Source: Pseudogracilibacillus sp037072025 (GTDB lineage: Bacteria > Bacillota > Bacilli > Bacillales > Amphibacillaceae). From it: a stretch of 64,000 nt of DNA. Shown here one piece after another: positions 17,506 through 27,074 of the stretch (position 1 is its first letter; the number at the start of each line of letters is the position of its first letter). Location: the NCBI RefSeq assembly GCF_037072025.1, contig NZ_JAXHDD010000003.1, forward strand, positions 1 through 64,000. The letters are read 5' to 3'. A program made the position numbers and the translations under genes. The notes beneath the pieces were generated by a model. It did not search any database. It saw only the letters and a program-made list of their open reading frames with translations, and had not been told where the DNA came from.

Positions 17506-17600
17506 ACTATTGCTGTAAGCGCATTCATAAAAATTGTAGGTAAATTTTACCAAATGATGGCTTATGTTTTATAGTTAAAAATTTCAAGGAGGGAATTCAA

Positions 17601-18965
17601 TTGAATAAAAATTTATCAGAAAGAGTAGCGGATCTCTATAGTCGTTATTTTCCGGATGCATTTATTTTTGCGTTACTGTTAACGTTTATTTCAATAGTAT
17701 CGGCAATCCTTTTTACAGATTCATCAACATTCGGCGTTTTAGGTTATTGGGCCAATGGTATGCCTGACCTATTTCTATTTGCTTTCCAACTAGTCATTAC
17801 GTATGCTGCAGCATTAGTGCTTGTTGATACACCAATTATGAAAAAACTAATAAGAAAAATGGCGAACTACGTTAAGTCACCAAGTGCTGCCTATGTATCA
17901 ACTAGTATTATCGGAGCATTAACTTCTTTTTTAGGGTGGTACTTCGGACCAGTTATTACTTCCTTATATGCACGTGCTATTGGTCAAAACGTGGATGGAG
18001 TGGATTATCGACTACTTGCCGCTGTTGCCTATTCATCCTTTACGATATCGTTAACTGGAATTTCCGGAACGATTCCGTTATACGTAGCAACAGAAGGGGA
18101 ACTTACGGAATTACTCGGTGGACTATATTCATTAAAAGAGACTACATTTTCCGTCATGAACTTAGTAACAGCATTTCTAATCGTTACTTTCACTACGATT
18201 ATTTTCTACTATATTGGAAAAGGCAAAAAAGAAATTGTTACATTTAATGATCTTGCAATCGATAAAGAAGTTGCTGCTGCACTTGAGGAAGTAGACGATC
18301 ATAACCAAAAACAAAACCATACAACATTTGCAGAAAAAATTAATCATTTTCGCCCGATCATTTTCGTTATCGGATCTTTAGGTCTTCTGTATTTAATTTA
18401 TTTTTTAGGGTTACATGGACTCGATGGATTAAACTTGAACACGGTAGCATTCATTGCGATTACTTTAGGATTCCTTGTTCATCAAAATCCAACGACTTAC
18501 GTTGAATCTTTTTCAAAAAACATGAATGCAACAAGTAGTATTGCACTTCAGTTCCCGCTCTATGGTGGAATTGCAGCAATTCTTTTTCAATCTGGACTAA
18601 CAGACGTCATTACACAATGGATTGTTGGTATTTCTAATACTGCAACGTATCCAATCTTCACATTTTTAATTACAGGATTCATCAACTTGTTCATTCCATC
18701 TGCAGGGTCTCAATTTGTCGCTACAGCACCATTCCTTGTACCTGCAGGAGTAGAACTAGGAGTAGATATTCCGCGGATCATTATGGCAATTACGTATGGA
18801 GATCTTTGGACAAACATGATTCAGCCATTTTGGGCATTGTTATACTTCCCGATACTTAGCTTGGGAACTCGTTTAACGGTTCGTGACTTTATGGGGTATT
18901 GCTTACCTATCCTTGTACTACTTGGTGTTATTTGGATTTTAGGATTAACATTTTTACCACTTTAA
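17601..18965 (+). CDS. AtoE-family short-chain fatty acid transporter
   Basis: 454 residues with about twelve hydrophobic segments, in the AtoE/short-chain fatty acid transporter family (landmarks Y-F-P-D-A-F-I-F-A, S-F-L-G-W-Y-F-G-P, and F-I-P-S-A-G-S-Q-F near the C-terminal half). Start TTG 17601 is set by AAGGAGGG. It probably imports the carboxylate that the following CoA ligase activates. It belongs to the sigma-54 operon by position. Confidence 0.85.
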   Translation: MNKNLSERVADLYSRYFPDAFIFALLLTFISIVSAILFTDSSTFGVLGYWANGMPDLFLFAFQLVITYAAALVLVDTPIMKKLIRKMANYVKSPSAAYVSTSIIGALTSFLGWYFGPVITSLYARAIGQNVDGVDYRLLAAVAYSSFTISLTGISGTIPLYVATEGELTELLGGLYSLKETTFSVMNLVTAFLIVTFTTIIFYYIGKGKKEIVTFNDLAIDKEVAAALEEVDDHNQKQNHTTFAEKINHFRPIIFVIGSLGLLYLIYFLGLHGLDGLNLNTVAFIAITLGFLVHQNPTTYVESFSKNMNATSSIALQFPLYGGIAAILFQSGLTDVITQWIVGISNTATYPIFTFLITGFINLFIPSAGSQFVATAPFLVPAGVELGVDIPRIIMAITYGDLWTNMIQPFWALLYFPILSLGTRLTVRDFMGYCLPILVLLGVIWILGLTFLPL

Positions 18966-19034
18966 TCGATTAGACAGCATAGAAAGAGTTTTATTAGATA
19001 CTCTTAAACAACAATTAAAAGGAGATGGAGAAAA

Positions 19035-20426
19035 ATGACTGCAAAGACAAAAAATCTTCCTTATTACTACAAATCAGTAGATTGGAACAAATTGGTAAGT
19101 GAATATGAACCTCCAATTGAATTTATGGAAGGAACTTGGAAATGGAGCCGAGATCAAATAGAAAGTACGCAATTAAAAAGGCTACATGAAACACTTGAAA
19201 AAGGATCCAAAATTCCTTTTTTCCAAAGACTATGGAAAAAACACGACTTTACTCCAAATGATGTAAAGAGTCTTGATGATGTAAGTAAAATTCCTAGTTA
19301 TACAATTGATGATATCCGGGATAGTATCGATCGTGAACCACCGTTTGGAGATTATCAAGCGTATCGATTTGAAGATGGTAAACATACTCCACTAAGGATC
19401 TATATGAGTGGTGGGACGACAGGGGCTCCAAGACCGACGATTTATTCGTCATGGGATCGAGAAGTAGGGGCAATTTTAAGTGCTAGAACTTTTTACATGC
19501 ATGGAATTCGTCCGGGAGATGCCGTGATGAACTCGTGGGCATATTCCACTCATAATGCGGCATGGATTATGGATCATGGGTTGTGGCACTGGTTAGGGTG
19601 TACGCCGATTACAACAGGTATTGGAAATGTAACACCTACTGAAAAACAAGTAGAGCTTGCCAAAACATTTGGTGTTACCTCTATCTTAGCAACATCGGAT
19701 TATTTAGTTCATATTGGAAACACAGCCAAAAAGATGGGAATTGATCCTAAAACAGATTTAAATTTAAAAACTTTATCTGCTTTTGGTACGAAAGAGCCAG
19801 TGGAAAAAATGTTCGGCATTCCAGTGTATGACTCGTATGCATTCCATGAAGTACAATATGTCGCTTCCGAATGTGAAGCAGAATCAGGACTGCATATATT
19901 TGAAGATGCATTTATCGTTGAAATTGTTGACTTTGAAACAGGAGAGCCTTTACCACTGGGGCATCGTGGAAATGTTGTTGTAACTGCATTGTATAAAACA
20001 GGAACGCAACAAATCCGTTATAATATTCAGGATATTTCTGCAAGCTTTAAACTTGAGAAATGTACATGTGGAAGTTGGCATCGAAAAATTGATTACTTCC
20101 AAGGCCGAAGTGACAATATGGTTAAACTTCGCGGAATCAACATTTGGCCAGAAGCGATCGGAGATATTGTGAACGAAAGTCCAAAAGTAAATGGTGAATA
20201 CTTCTGTTATGTAGAGCGAATTAATAACCGAGAAGAAATGACGGTTCTTGTTGAACCAAAATTTTCAAGTTCTGATAAACATGTTCTCAAACTAGAATTA
20301 GAAGAGGAGCTAAGAAGAAGAACTGGTGTTAAAATTTACGTCCAAATTGTTGAAGAAGACTCTTTACAAGAACTTACGGGTCATGGTTCCAGGGCTAAAT
20401 TAGTACGTTTTGAAGATCGACGTTAA
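19035..20426 (+). CDS. Phenylacetate-CoA ligase-like AMP-forming acyl-CoA ligase
   Basis: 463 residues of the PaaK-like branch of ANL enzymes. The AMP-binding P-loop M-S-G-G-T-T-G-A-P-R is at about 124-133, I-R-Y-N-I-Q-D near 326, and the C-terminal domain follows a C-x-C-G metal-like pair (E-K-C-T-C-G-S-W-H). The unusual N-terminus (Y-Y-K-S-V-D-W) distinguishes it from true PaaK at 36013. It should activate the acid imported by the AtoE-like transporter. The acid may be aromatic or cyclic, but that is inference. Confidence 0.85.
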   Translation: MTAKTKNLPYYYKSVDWNKLVSEYEPPIEFMEGTWKWSRDQIESTQLKRLHETLEKGSKIPFFQRLWKKHDFTPNDVKSLDDVSKIPSYTIDDIRDSIDREPPFGDYQAYRFEDGKHTPLRIYMSGGTTGAPRPTIYSSWDREVGAILSARTFYMHGIRPGDAVMNSWAYSTHNAAWIMDHGLWHWLGCTPITTGIGNVTPTEKQVELAKTFGVTSILATSDYLVHIGNTAKKMGIDPKTDLNLKTLSAFGTKEPVEKMFGIPVYDSYAFHEVQYVASECEAESGLHIFEDAFIVEIVDFETGEPLPLGHRGNVVVTALYKTGTQQIRYNIQDISASFKLEKCTCGSWHRKIDYFQGRSDNMVKLRGINIWPEAIGDIVNESPKVNGEYFCYVERINNREEMTVLVEPKFSSSDKHVLKLELEEELRRRTGVKIYVQIVEEDSLQELTGHGSRAKLVRFEDRR

Positions 20427-20539
20427 GAGCACAGCGGTAATATGTCAAGTCCTTAAAACAAGAAAATTGGAAATTTATTTCAGCAATCGTTAAAAACCAC
20501 TAAAAATGAGCAAGCCAAATATTACTGAATATTCCGAGC

Positions 20540-20717
20540 TTTGCTGTTTCCAATAATCAAACAGGGGCAGATACCCTCATTAAAAAAAATGTTGGAAACA
20601 TGCGAAAAGCATAAATTAAATTCAATGAAAATAGGGATGGAAGCTACATCAAACCTTGGTTGGCACCTTGCACATCATTTAAGAGACCAACTTCAAACCG
20701 ACATAGAAGACAATTAA
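20540..20717 (+). pseudogene. IS110-family transposase N-terminal remnant
   Basis: One frame reads V-S-N-N-Q-T-G-A-D-T-L-I-K-K; after an A8 run a second frame continues M-L-E-T-C-E-K-H and K-I-G-M-E-A-T-S-N-L-G-W-H-L-A-H-H-L, ending at 20715-20717. These match the DEDD N-terminal domain of IS110 transposases (G-x-E-A-T-S-x-Y-G). The catalytic Ser domain is gone. The rest of the 20718-20932 gap shows no gene. Confidence 0.7.
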
Positions 20718-20932
20718 TGGGACGCTGCTTCCCCTTCTAAGGCACCGGGTGAAGCAGGTGAAACGAGTAAAACAAACAGGGTGGATGAGGGAGCTATTAA
20801 TGTAGCTACTCAACCATCTAAAACAGAATTAATTCTGGAAATTGATTTAGGGTCTTTCTGGTTGTCCGGATCAACTGGAAATTCGCCTAAATCTAAGCTC
20901 TAAATATATTATACGAGGAGGTATCGGGAGTC

Positions 20933-22000
20933 ATGGGAATTTCAAACAAAACGATGAAAGGAATTGTATTACACGAACATGGCGGTATAGAGCAATTAAG
21001 CTATGAGGAAGATATTGAACTAAAACCATTAAAAGCGGATGAAGTGCGTGTCCAAGTAAAGTACTGTGGGTTAAATCATTTAGATATTTGGCTGCGCAAA
21101 GGGGGGACGGGAGACCGGCTATCTCTTCCGCAAATTCCAGGTAGTGATGTAGTCGGTATTATCCATGAAGTAGGGAACAAAGTTAACCATGTAGATGTAG
21201 GTGATGCAGTCGTTCTTTACCCGGGTAAGGGTTGTGGTTCTTGCTCATCTTGTATAAAAGGAAGAGAAACATTATGTCAGCATTTTGAAGTTCTTGGATA
21301 TAACAATGACGGTGGTTATGCTGAATATGTTACAATTCAAGGGAAACGAGCCGTAAAAATTACGAATGACGAGCTGAGGTCTTGGTCTGGAGTTCCGATT
21401 GCATATGTTACTGCTTGGAATGCACTTGTTACAAAGGGGAAAATGACTGCGAATGATACAGTTTTCATTTGGGGCGCTTCCGGCGGACTTGGCTATGCTG
21501 CACTGTCGATTGCAAAAGCAATTGGAGCGAATGTCATAGGAATTGTCAGCTCAAAAGAGAAGAAAGAATTTTTACAGGAAAAAGGATTTACGGATGTCTC
21601 GTTCATCGTACGTGATGAGGATATTGTAAAACAAGTCCGGGAGATAACGAATAAGGTAGGGGCGGACATAGTTTTAGATCACGTTGGTCGTAAAACTTTT
21701 AATGATAGTTTACGAATGCTTGCGCGTGGTGGAAGACTAGCATTTTGTGGAATAACGACAGGTCCTTTTACAGAAGTAGATTTACGTTTAATTTTTGGAA
21801 AACAATTGACAATTACAGGTTCATGGATGGGAGATCTACAAGACTTTCATGAAGTTGTAAATTTAATCGAGAAAAAGAACGCATTTCCGCATATTCATCA
21901 GGAATTTCTACTAATCGAAGCTGGAAAAGCACAAGCATCTTTAGAAGCTGGAGATCATATTGGTAAGATTATCTTAAAAGTAGATACAAATGATAAATAA
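20933..22000 (+). CDS. Zinc-type MDR alcohol dehydrogenase / enoyl reductase
   Basis: 355-residue medium-chain dehydrogenase/reductase. It has G-L-N-H-L-D catalytic-site residues, a structural-zinc lobe with four Cys (C-G-S-C-S-S-C and L-C near residues 102-115), and a nucleotide-binding G-A-S-G-G-L-G. The sequence is closer to acyl-CoA-linked MDRs such as acryloyl/crotonyl-CoA reductases than to classical ethanol dehydrogenase. It lies between the sigma-54 genes and a beta-oxidation trio, so oxidation or reduction of a ring or chain acyl-CoA is plausible. The AGGAGGTA site supports the start. Confidence 0.8.
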   Translation: MGISNKTMKGIVLHEHGGIEQLSYEEDIELKPLKADEVRVQVKYCGLNHLDIWLRKGGTGDRLSLPQIPGSDVVGIIHEVGNKVNHVDVGDAVVLYPGKGCGSCSSCIKGRETLCQHFEVLGYNNDGGYAEYVTIQGKRAVKITNDELRSWSGVPIAYVTAWNALVTKGKMTANDTVFIWGASGGLGYAALSIAKAIGANVIGIVSSKEKKEFLQEKGFTDVSFIVRDEDIVKQVREITNKVGADIVLDHVGRKTFNDSLRMLARGGRLAFCGITTGPFTEVDLRLIFGKQLTITGSWMGDLQDFHEVVNLIEKKNAFPHIHQEFLLIEAGKAQASLEAGDHIGKIILKVDTNDK

Positions 22001-22091
22001 ATAGTATCAATTTCATAAATGTTAATTTTGAAAATAAATCTGAACAAAAAAAGTACGTGGTTTTACTCACTAACAAATAAGACTTGGAACG

Positions 22092-22312
22092 GCAGGTGGT
22101 CGATTCTTGGTCGGCTATAGATACGGTCACGTCCTATGGCCTACGCCGACACTAACACGTCGTATTGCGTTGGTCGATAATAAACGTCACGTTAAGGGAC
22201 TACTACTAAAGGCTGGTCTACCATAAAGATTTGTGACGTCATCGACACTTGCACATGATGTCTGTTGCGGGAAGAAAGGCTTAACGGACGCTAGTAAAAA
22301 AAGCGACCACCT
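22092..22312. mobile_element. Non-coding repeat element, second copy
   Basis: AGGTGGTCG near the left end is the inverse of CGACCACCT near the right end. The interior has GGTCACGTCCTATGGCC then CTACGCCGACACTA, the core also seen at 7872-8222 and 35549-35936. No coding sequence. It fills most of the 22001-22448 gap. Confidence 0.55.
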
Positions 22313-22448
22313 AGAGTGAACATCAATAACTAATTTTTATTGGGGATCTTTAAATTGAATTATTATATTGATACAAATGATATATTAAACAATGTATTAT
22401 ATTCAAACAGTTTTTATTAGAGAAATAGATTTAAACTAGGAGGACAAC

Positions 22449-23306
22449 ATGAAGATTAAACATATTTTAGTAGTTGGTTCAGGTATTATGGGAAGTGGAA
22501 TTGCATACGCCAGTGCTGTTGGTGGATTTGAAACGACTGTGTATGATATCGAGGATGAAAGTCTAGATAAAGCAAGAGCTTATCATCAAGAAATGTTGCA
22601 AAAAGGAGTCCATCGGAACAAGATTTCCAAAGAAACTCAAGCAACTGCAATAGAAAATCTAAATTATTCAACAGACTTAAAAGAATCAGCAGAAAAAGCA
22701 GACTTTGTCATTGAAGCAGTACCTGAAGTACAAAAAATTAAACAAGATGTATTTGAAAAGCTAGATCAATACGCTCGAGAAGATGTAATTCTTGCGACCA
22801 ATACATCAACAATGAGTCCGACAGAAATTGGATCGTACACAAATAGACCGGAAAAAGTTATTGCAATGCACTTTTTCAATCCAGTTCCACTTATGAAGCT
22901 AGTAGAAATTGCTCGTGGACTAGAAACGAGCGATGAAACAGCAGAATTAGTAGAGGCTGTTGCGAAACAAATGGGGAAAGAAACGGTGTTAATAAATGAA
23001 ATGCCTGGTTTTGTAACGAGCCGAATTAGTAGTATGGTCGGAAATGAAGCGTTTAACATGCTCATGGAAGGAGTCGGGACACCTGAGGAGATTGATAAAG
23101 CGATTGAGATCGGATTAAATTATCCAATGGGACCTTTTAAATTGGGAGATTTAGTAGGACTGGATACAAGATTAAGTAACCTAGAATATTTACATTCTAC
23201 TTTAGGGGATCGTTTTCGCCCAAGTCAGCTGCTCGTAAAATATGTGAAAGCAGGAAGGTTAGGACGTAAAACAGGCAAAGGGGTTTATGATTACAATGAC
23301 AACTAA
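22449..23306 (+). CDS. 3-hydroxyacyl-CoA dehydrogenase
   Basis: 285 residues with an NAD-binding G-S-G-I-M-G-S-G-I-A near residues 10-19, catalytic His in M-H-F-F-N-P-V, N-T-S-T in the catalytic loop and a C-terminal dimerisation domain ending G-R-K-T-G-K-G-V-Y-D-Y. It oxidises (S)-3-hydroxyacyl-CoA. It overlaps the next gene by about 20 bp. A close paralogue, PaaH, is at 46378. It forms a self-contained beta-oxidation trio with the next two genes. Confidence 0.92.
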   Translation: MKIKHILVVGSGIMGSGIAYASAVGGFETTVYDIEDESLDKARAYHQEMLQKGVHRNKISKETQATAIENLNYSTDLKESAEKADFVIEAVPEVQKIKQDVFEKLDQYAREDVILATNTSTMSPTEIGSYTNRPEKVIAMHFFNPVPLMKLVEIARGLETSDETAELVEAVAKQMGKETVLINEMPGFVTSRISSMVGNEAFNMLMEGVGTPEEIDKAIEIGLNYPMGPFKLGDLVGLDTRLSNLEYLHSTLGDRFRPSQLLVKYVKAGRLGRKTGKGVYDYNDN

Positions 23307-24084
23307 TTTAAAAGAATATAGCAATTTAAGATTATCTATCGAAAACTTTATTGGAAAAATTCAAATTTACCGTCCAGAAAAACGAAATGCCATGGATCCC
23401 CAAAGTTGGGCAGAGTTAGATTGTGCGGTTGCCGAATTAAATGATAATGATGGTGTCCGTGTTATCGTGATTACTGGACATGAAAAAACGTTTGTCGCAG
23501 GAGCCGATATTCAATGGATTCATGACCGTAAACCACTTGATATCTACGGGCTAGCAGTGCAAGATGTATTATTAAATGTTTACAACTCAAATAAACCTGT
23601 CATTGCGGTAATTAATGGCTATGCACTCGGTGGCGGTTGTGAACTCGCACTTGCATGCGATATTCGTGTAGGATGTGAAACAGCACAACTTGGCCAACCA
23701 GAAATTAATCTTGGAATTTTGCCTGCTGGCGGTGGTACCCAACATTTAACGCGAATTGTCGGCCTAGCGAAGGCAAAAGAAATGATTTTTACCGGAGATT
23801 TTATCGACGCTGAAGAAGCGCATCGACTTGGACTATTAAACCATGTCGTTCCAAACGATGAGCTGATGGACAAAGCATATGAAATCGCAAGAAAAATTGC
23901 GAAAAAATCGCCAATTGCTGTACAAATGGTAAAAATTGCTTTAAATCAAAGCCCGACAACGGACTTACCTTCAGGGCTTGCTCTAGAAAAATCGTTACAA
24001 GCTGTGTTATTTAGCACAAAGGATAAAAAAGAAGGAACAAAAGCATTTTTAGAAAAAAGAAAACCAATATTTAAAGGTGAGTGA
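23287..24084 (+). CDS. Enoyl-CoA hydratase
   Basis: 265 residues. Both catalytic glutamates are present (G-G-G-C-E-L and Q-P-E-I-N-L-G), with the A-G-A-D-I oxyanion segment. The start (ATG 23287 or 23296) lies inside the end of the dehydrogenase gene, so the two are translationally coupled. It hydrates 2-enoyl-CoA for the dehydrogenase encoded just upstream. Confidence 0.9.
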   Translation: MITMTTNLKEYSNLRLSIENFIGKIQIYRPEKRNAMDPQSWAELDCAVAELNDNDGVRVIVITGHEKTFVAGADIQWIHDRKPLDIYGLAVQDVLLNVYNSNKPVIAVINGYALGGGCELALACDIRVGCETAQLGQPEINLGILPAGGGTQHLTRIVGLAKAKEMIFTGDFIDAEEAHRLGLLNHVVPNDELMDKAYEIARKIAKKSPIAVQMVKIALNQSPTTDLPSGLALEKSLQAVLFSTKDKKEGTKAFLEKRKPIFKGE

Positions 24085-24085
24085 C

Positions 24086-25291
24086 ATGGCAAAGAAAGAA
24101 GTATACATCGTTGATGCAGTGAGAACACCAATTGGAAGGTTTAAAGGTGCCTTAAAATCCGTACGAACGGATGATCTTGCAGCGACCGTCATTAAAGGAC
24201 TTGTTGAAAGAAATCCGGACGTTCCAGTTGAGGAAATTGAGGAAGTCGTATTAGGTAACGCAAATGGTGCAGGAGAGGAAAATCGAAATGTTGCCCGTAT
24301 GGCTGTATTACTTGCTGACCTCCCAATTGAAGTAGGTGGCACAACTTTAAACCGCCTATGTGGGTCAGGGTTAGATGCTGTGAACTATGCAGCTCGAGCC
24401 ATTCTAGCTAATGAAGGAGATATTTTCATTGCTGGCGGAACTGAAAGTATGACCCGAGCTCCATTTGTAATGGCTAAAGCGGAAACAGATTTTCAACGAA
24501 GTGTTGAAATTTATGATACAACAATTGGTTGGCGTTTTCCAAATCCAAAAATTGAAGAAAAATATGGTATTGATTCCATGCCGGAAACCGCAGAAAAAGT
24601 TGCACAAAAGTACGAAATTTCTCGGGAGGCACAAGACGAATTTGCACAAAATAGTCAAATGAAAGCAAAAGCTGCAATCGAAGCTAATCGTTTTAAAGAA
24701 GAAATCATTCCAGTTGAAATTACTGGGCAAAAAGGCCAAACGACGATTGTTGATACAGATGAACACCCAAGGCCAAATTCAACTTTGGAAGGGTTAGCGA
24801 AATTAAGTCCGATATTTAAAGATGGCACGGTAACAGCTGGGAATTCATCTGGTATTAATGATGGCTCTTCTGTATTGCTTCTTATGAGTGGGGAAAAAGT
24901 AAAGGAATTAGGGGTAAAGCCGTTAGGAAAATATATTGTTTCAGCTATTGCGGGATTGGAACCTGAAGTAATGGGGCTTGGACCAATTTATGCTTCACAA
25001 AAAGCATTGAGACGAGCTGGTTTAAAAGCAAATGATATGGATTTAGTGGAATTAAATGAAGCCTTTGCTTCCCAATCTATAGAGTGTATAAAGCAGTTGG
25101 AATTTCAAACGGACTTCGTTAATGTTAATGGTGGGGCTATTGCTTTTGGACACCCTTTAGGAGCAAGTGGGGCCAGAATTTTGACAACACTCTTACATGA
25201 AATGCATAAGCGTGAGCATATAAACTATGGTCTTGCAACGATGTGTATCGGTGTAGGTCAAGGAATTGCAACTATAGTTAAAAAATGTTAA
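24086..25291 (+). CDS. Acetyl-CoA C-acyltransferase (thiolase)
   Basis: 401 residues. The nucleophilic Cys is in N-R-L-C-G-S-G-L-D-A, the catalytic His in G-H-P-L-G-A-S-G-A-R and the second Cys in C-I-G-V-G-Q-G. ATG 24086 is preferred over GTG 24077. It overlaps closely with the hydratase gene. It is highly similar to the thiolase at 47245 (PaaJ), including the N-terminal V-D-A-V-R-T-P pattern, and probably handles beta-ketoadipyl-CoA or similar dicarboxyl-CoA. A strong terminator follows. Confidence 0.92.
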   Translation: MAKKEVYIVDAVRTPIGRFKGALKSVRTDDLAATVIKGLVERNPDVPVEEIEEVVLGNANGAGEENRNVARMAVLLADLPIEVGGTTLNRLCGSGLDAVNYAARAILANEGDIFIAGGTESMTRAPFVMAKAETDFQRSVEIYDTTIGWRFPNPKIEEKYGIDSMPETAEKVAQKYEISREAQDEFAQNSQMKAKAAIEANRFKEEIIPVEITGQKGQTTIVDTDEHPRPNSTLEGLAKLSPIFKDGTVTAGNSSGINDGSSVLLLMSGEKVKELGVKPLGKYIVSAIAGLEPEVMGLGPIYASQKALRRAGLKANDMDLVELNEAFASQSIECIKQLEFQTDFVNVNGGAIAFGHPLGASGARILTTLLHEMHKREHINYGLATMCIGVGQGIATIVKKC

Positions 25292-25332
25292 GAGTTCTAT
25301 ATTATATGTCATTTTAATAATTCGAAATAAAA

Positions 25333-25381
25333 GAGCTGTCCCCTAAATCCAATATCACTGGTTCATGGGACAGCTCCTTTA
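25333..25381 (+). terminator. Strong terminator after thiolase
   Basis: GAGCTGTCCC and GGGACAGCTC form a perfect 10-bp stem, followed by CTTTAATAATTTAT. It ends the 22449-25291 operon. Confidence 0.85.
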
Positions 25382-25524
25382 ATAATTTATGAATTACATC
25401 TTTTTGCTTTTTGTAGGTGTATGAAGATTTAATTATTATTTTTCATATTTAATATTAATAATGCAGTACTTGGACATTTTTGATAAGGTTAAATGTAAAA
25501 TTATAGCTAAAGTAGGGATTTATT

Positions 25525-26421
25525 ATGGACCGTTCTTCCTCAATTCTTTTTTTATTATTTGCAACTATACTATGGGGAGGTAATTTTGTGATAGGGCGTG
25601 CAGTTATAAGTGAATTGCCTCCATTTACTTTAGCATTTTGGCGATGGTGCATTGCATTTATGGTGTTTTATCCATTTGCTTGGTCTTTTCTAAAACGTGA
25701 TTGGAATCTTATACGCAAACATCTAGTGCCAATTTTTTTCATGGCACTAACAGGTGTCGCTAGCTATAGTTCTTTGATTTATATTGCGCTCCATAAAACT
25801 ACTACTATTAACGCAGCTATTATGAACACAACTGCGCCTGTCATTATTTTTATTATTTCATTTATTTTTCTAAAAGAACGTTTAACTATGATTCAAATTG
25901 TCGGAACAGCCATTTCTCTCATAGGCGTCTTATTCATTATTTCAAAAGGATCTTTTATGTCGTTGTTAAATGTGTCATTCAATATTGGAGATTTATTTGT
26001 TCTTATTGCTGTTATTGCATGGTCTATATATTCTGTATTAACCAAAAAATTCTCTTCAATACTACCTGGACATTCTACCTTCTTCATAAGTATGTTGTTT
26101 GGAATACTGATTCTTTTACCATTGTTTATACTTGAATCTGTATATACTACGCATGATATAACATGGTCTTTTATGTCTATTTTCGCTGTTTTTTATACTG
26201 GTATTTGTGCATCAGTAGTTGCTTATATATGTTGGAATATAGGTGTTATTAAATTAGGGGCAAGCTATGCAGGAGTGTTTATGAATTTTATACCTGTGTT
26301 TGCTACATTATTTGCATTCATATTTATCAATGAAGCATTAAAGGTATTCCAAATAATGGGAGGTTTCTTTGTTTTCATGGGTGTCTTTTTAACTATGTAT
26401 AGTAAATCGAAAAGAGTATAA
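25525..26421 (+). CDS. EamA/DMT-family transporter
   Basis: 298 residues with ten predicted transmembrane segments in two EamA repeats (W-G-G-N-F-V-I-G-R in the first; a second repeat starting near G-D-L-F-V-L-I-A-V). Drug/metabolite transporter superfamily; substrate unknown, often amino acids or metabolites exported. The ribosome site is weak. It stands alone between two terminated operons. Confidence 0.85.
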   Translation: MDRSSSILFLLFATILWGGNFVIGRAVISELPPFTLAFWRWCIAFMVFYPFAWSFLKRDWNLIRKHLVPIFFMALTGVASYSSLIYIALHKTTTINAAIMNTTAPVIIFIISFIFLKERLTMIQIVGTAISLIGVLFIISKGSFMSLLNVSFNIGDLFVLIAVIAWSIYSVLTKKFSSILPGHSTFFISMLFGILILLPLFILESVYTTHDITWSFMSIFAVFYTGICASVVAYICWNIGVIKLGASYAGVFMNFIPVFATLFAFIFINEALKVFQIMGGFFVFMGVFLTMYSKSKRV

Positions 26422-26709
26422 ATGTAACATTGGAAAGTTTGAATAAAAAATTTAGCGGTGAATTGGCTGAAAAAAAGATATTCAACCAGATTTTTTTTAC
26501 TCAATTTTGCTTTTTTCATTTTTATATTAAGCTTAAATTGACCAGGGAAAGTCTTATTTTTTAGTTACTCCACTTTAAAAGTTTTTAACTAATTCCCCAT
26601 TGACATACTACGATATAGATTACAAACGCTGGAAAACTAAAGTCAACTCATATTTAATCAATTTTTCATTTGAATCCACTCAATCATTATCTGAAATTTT
26701 TAAAACCTA
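26422..26709. other. AT-rich intergenic stretch, nothing recognised
   Basis: No gene, hairpin with T-run, or repeat that I can support. The next promoter begins at 26710. Confidence 0.5.
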
Positions 26710-26779
26710 TTGACATGGAAAAAGGAATAATGTATTGTATCTATAACTATAATTAATGCATACGTTATTAAAACGTTAT
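26710..26779 (+). promoter_or_regulatory. Promoter with putative PaaX-type operator, ferredoxin operon
   Basis: -35 TTGACA (26710-26715) and -10 TATTGT (26733-26738), 17 bp apart. Downstream, ACGTTATTAAAACGTTAT (26762-26779) has two ACGTTAT half sites 11 bp apart. Closely related 18-mers lie at the same relative place before the liv operon (30756-30773) and before paaA (38673-38690). Confidence 0.65.
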
Positions 26780-26804
26780 ATAATGGTTTGTGAGGAGTGG
26801 GATT

Positions 26805-27071
26805 ATGTGTAGGTATACAATTGTCAATCAAGAAACTTGTATTTCTTGTGGAAGCTGTGGGGCTATTGCACCTGAGATTTTTGCATATGATGAGGAAGGT
26901 TTATCTTATTATATAGGGGACGATAATGAGGGGAATGTGCCAGTGGATGAAGAGCTGATATATGATTTGGAGGATGCGCATGATGAATGTCCAACGGGTT
27001 CGATTAAAATATCAGATGAACCATTTGAGGGAGATCCTTTAAAAGAAGAAACCTATGTTAAGGGGGCTTAA
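26805..27071 (+). CDS. Mono-cluster [4Fe-4S] ferredoxin
   Basis: About 88 residues. Cluster ligands are C-x-x-C-G-x-C near residues 11-17 and a C-P near residue 61; the spacing is that of the Bacillus-type single-cluster ferredoxin. ATG 26805 follows GAGGAGTGG. Three bases separate its stop from the start of the reductase gene, and paaY follows. It is the expected electron carrier for the reductase, and by shared promoter motif a candidate donor to the PaaABC monooxygenase. Confidence 0.9.
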   Translation: MCRYTIVNQETCISCGSCGAIAPEIFAYDEEGLSYYIGDDNEGNVPVDEELIYDLEDAHDECPTGSIKISDEPFEGDPLKEETYVKGA

Positions 27072-27074
27072 GTG

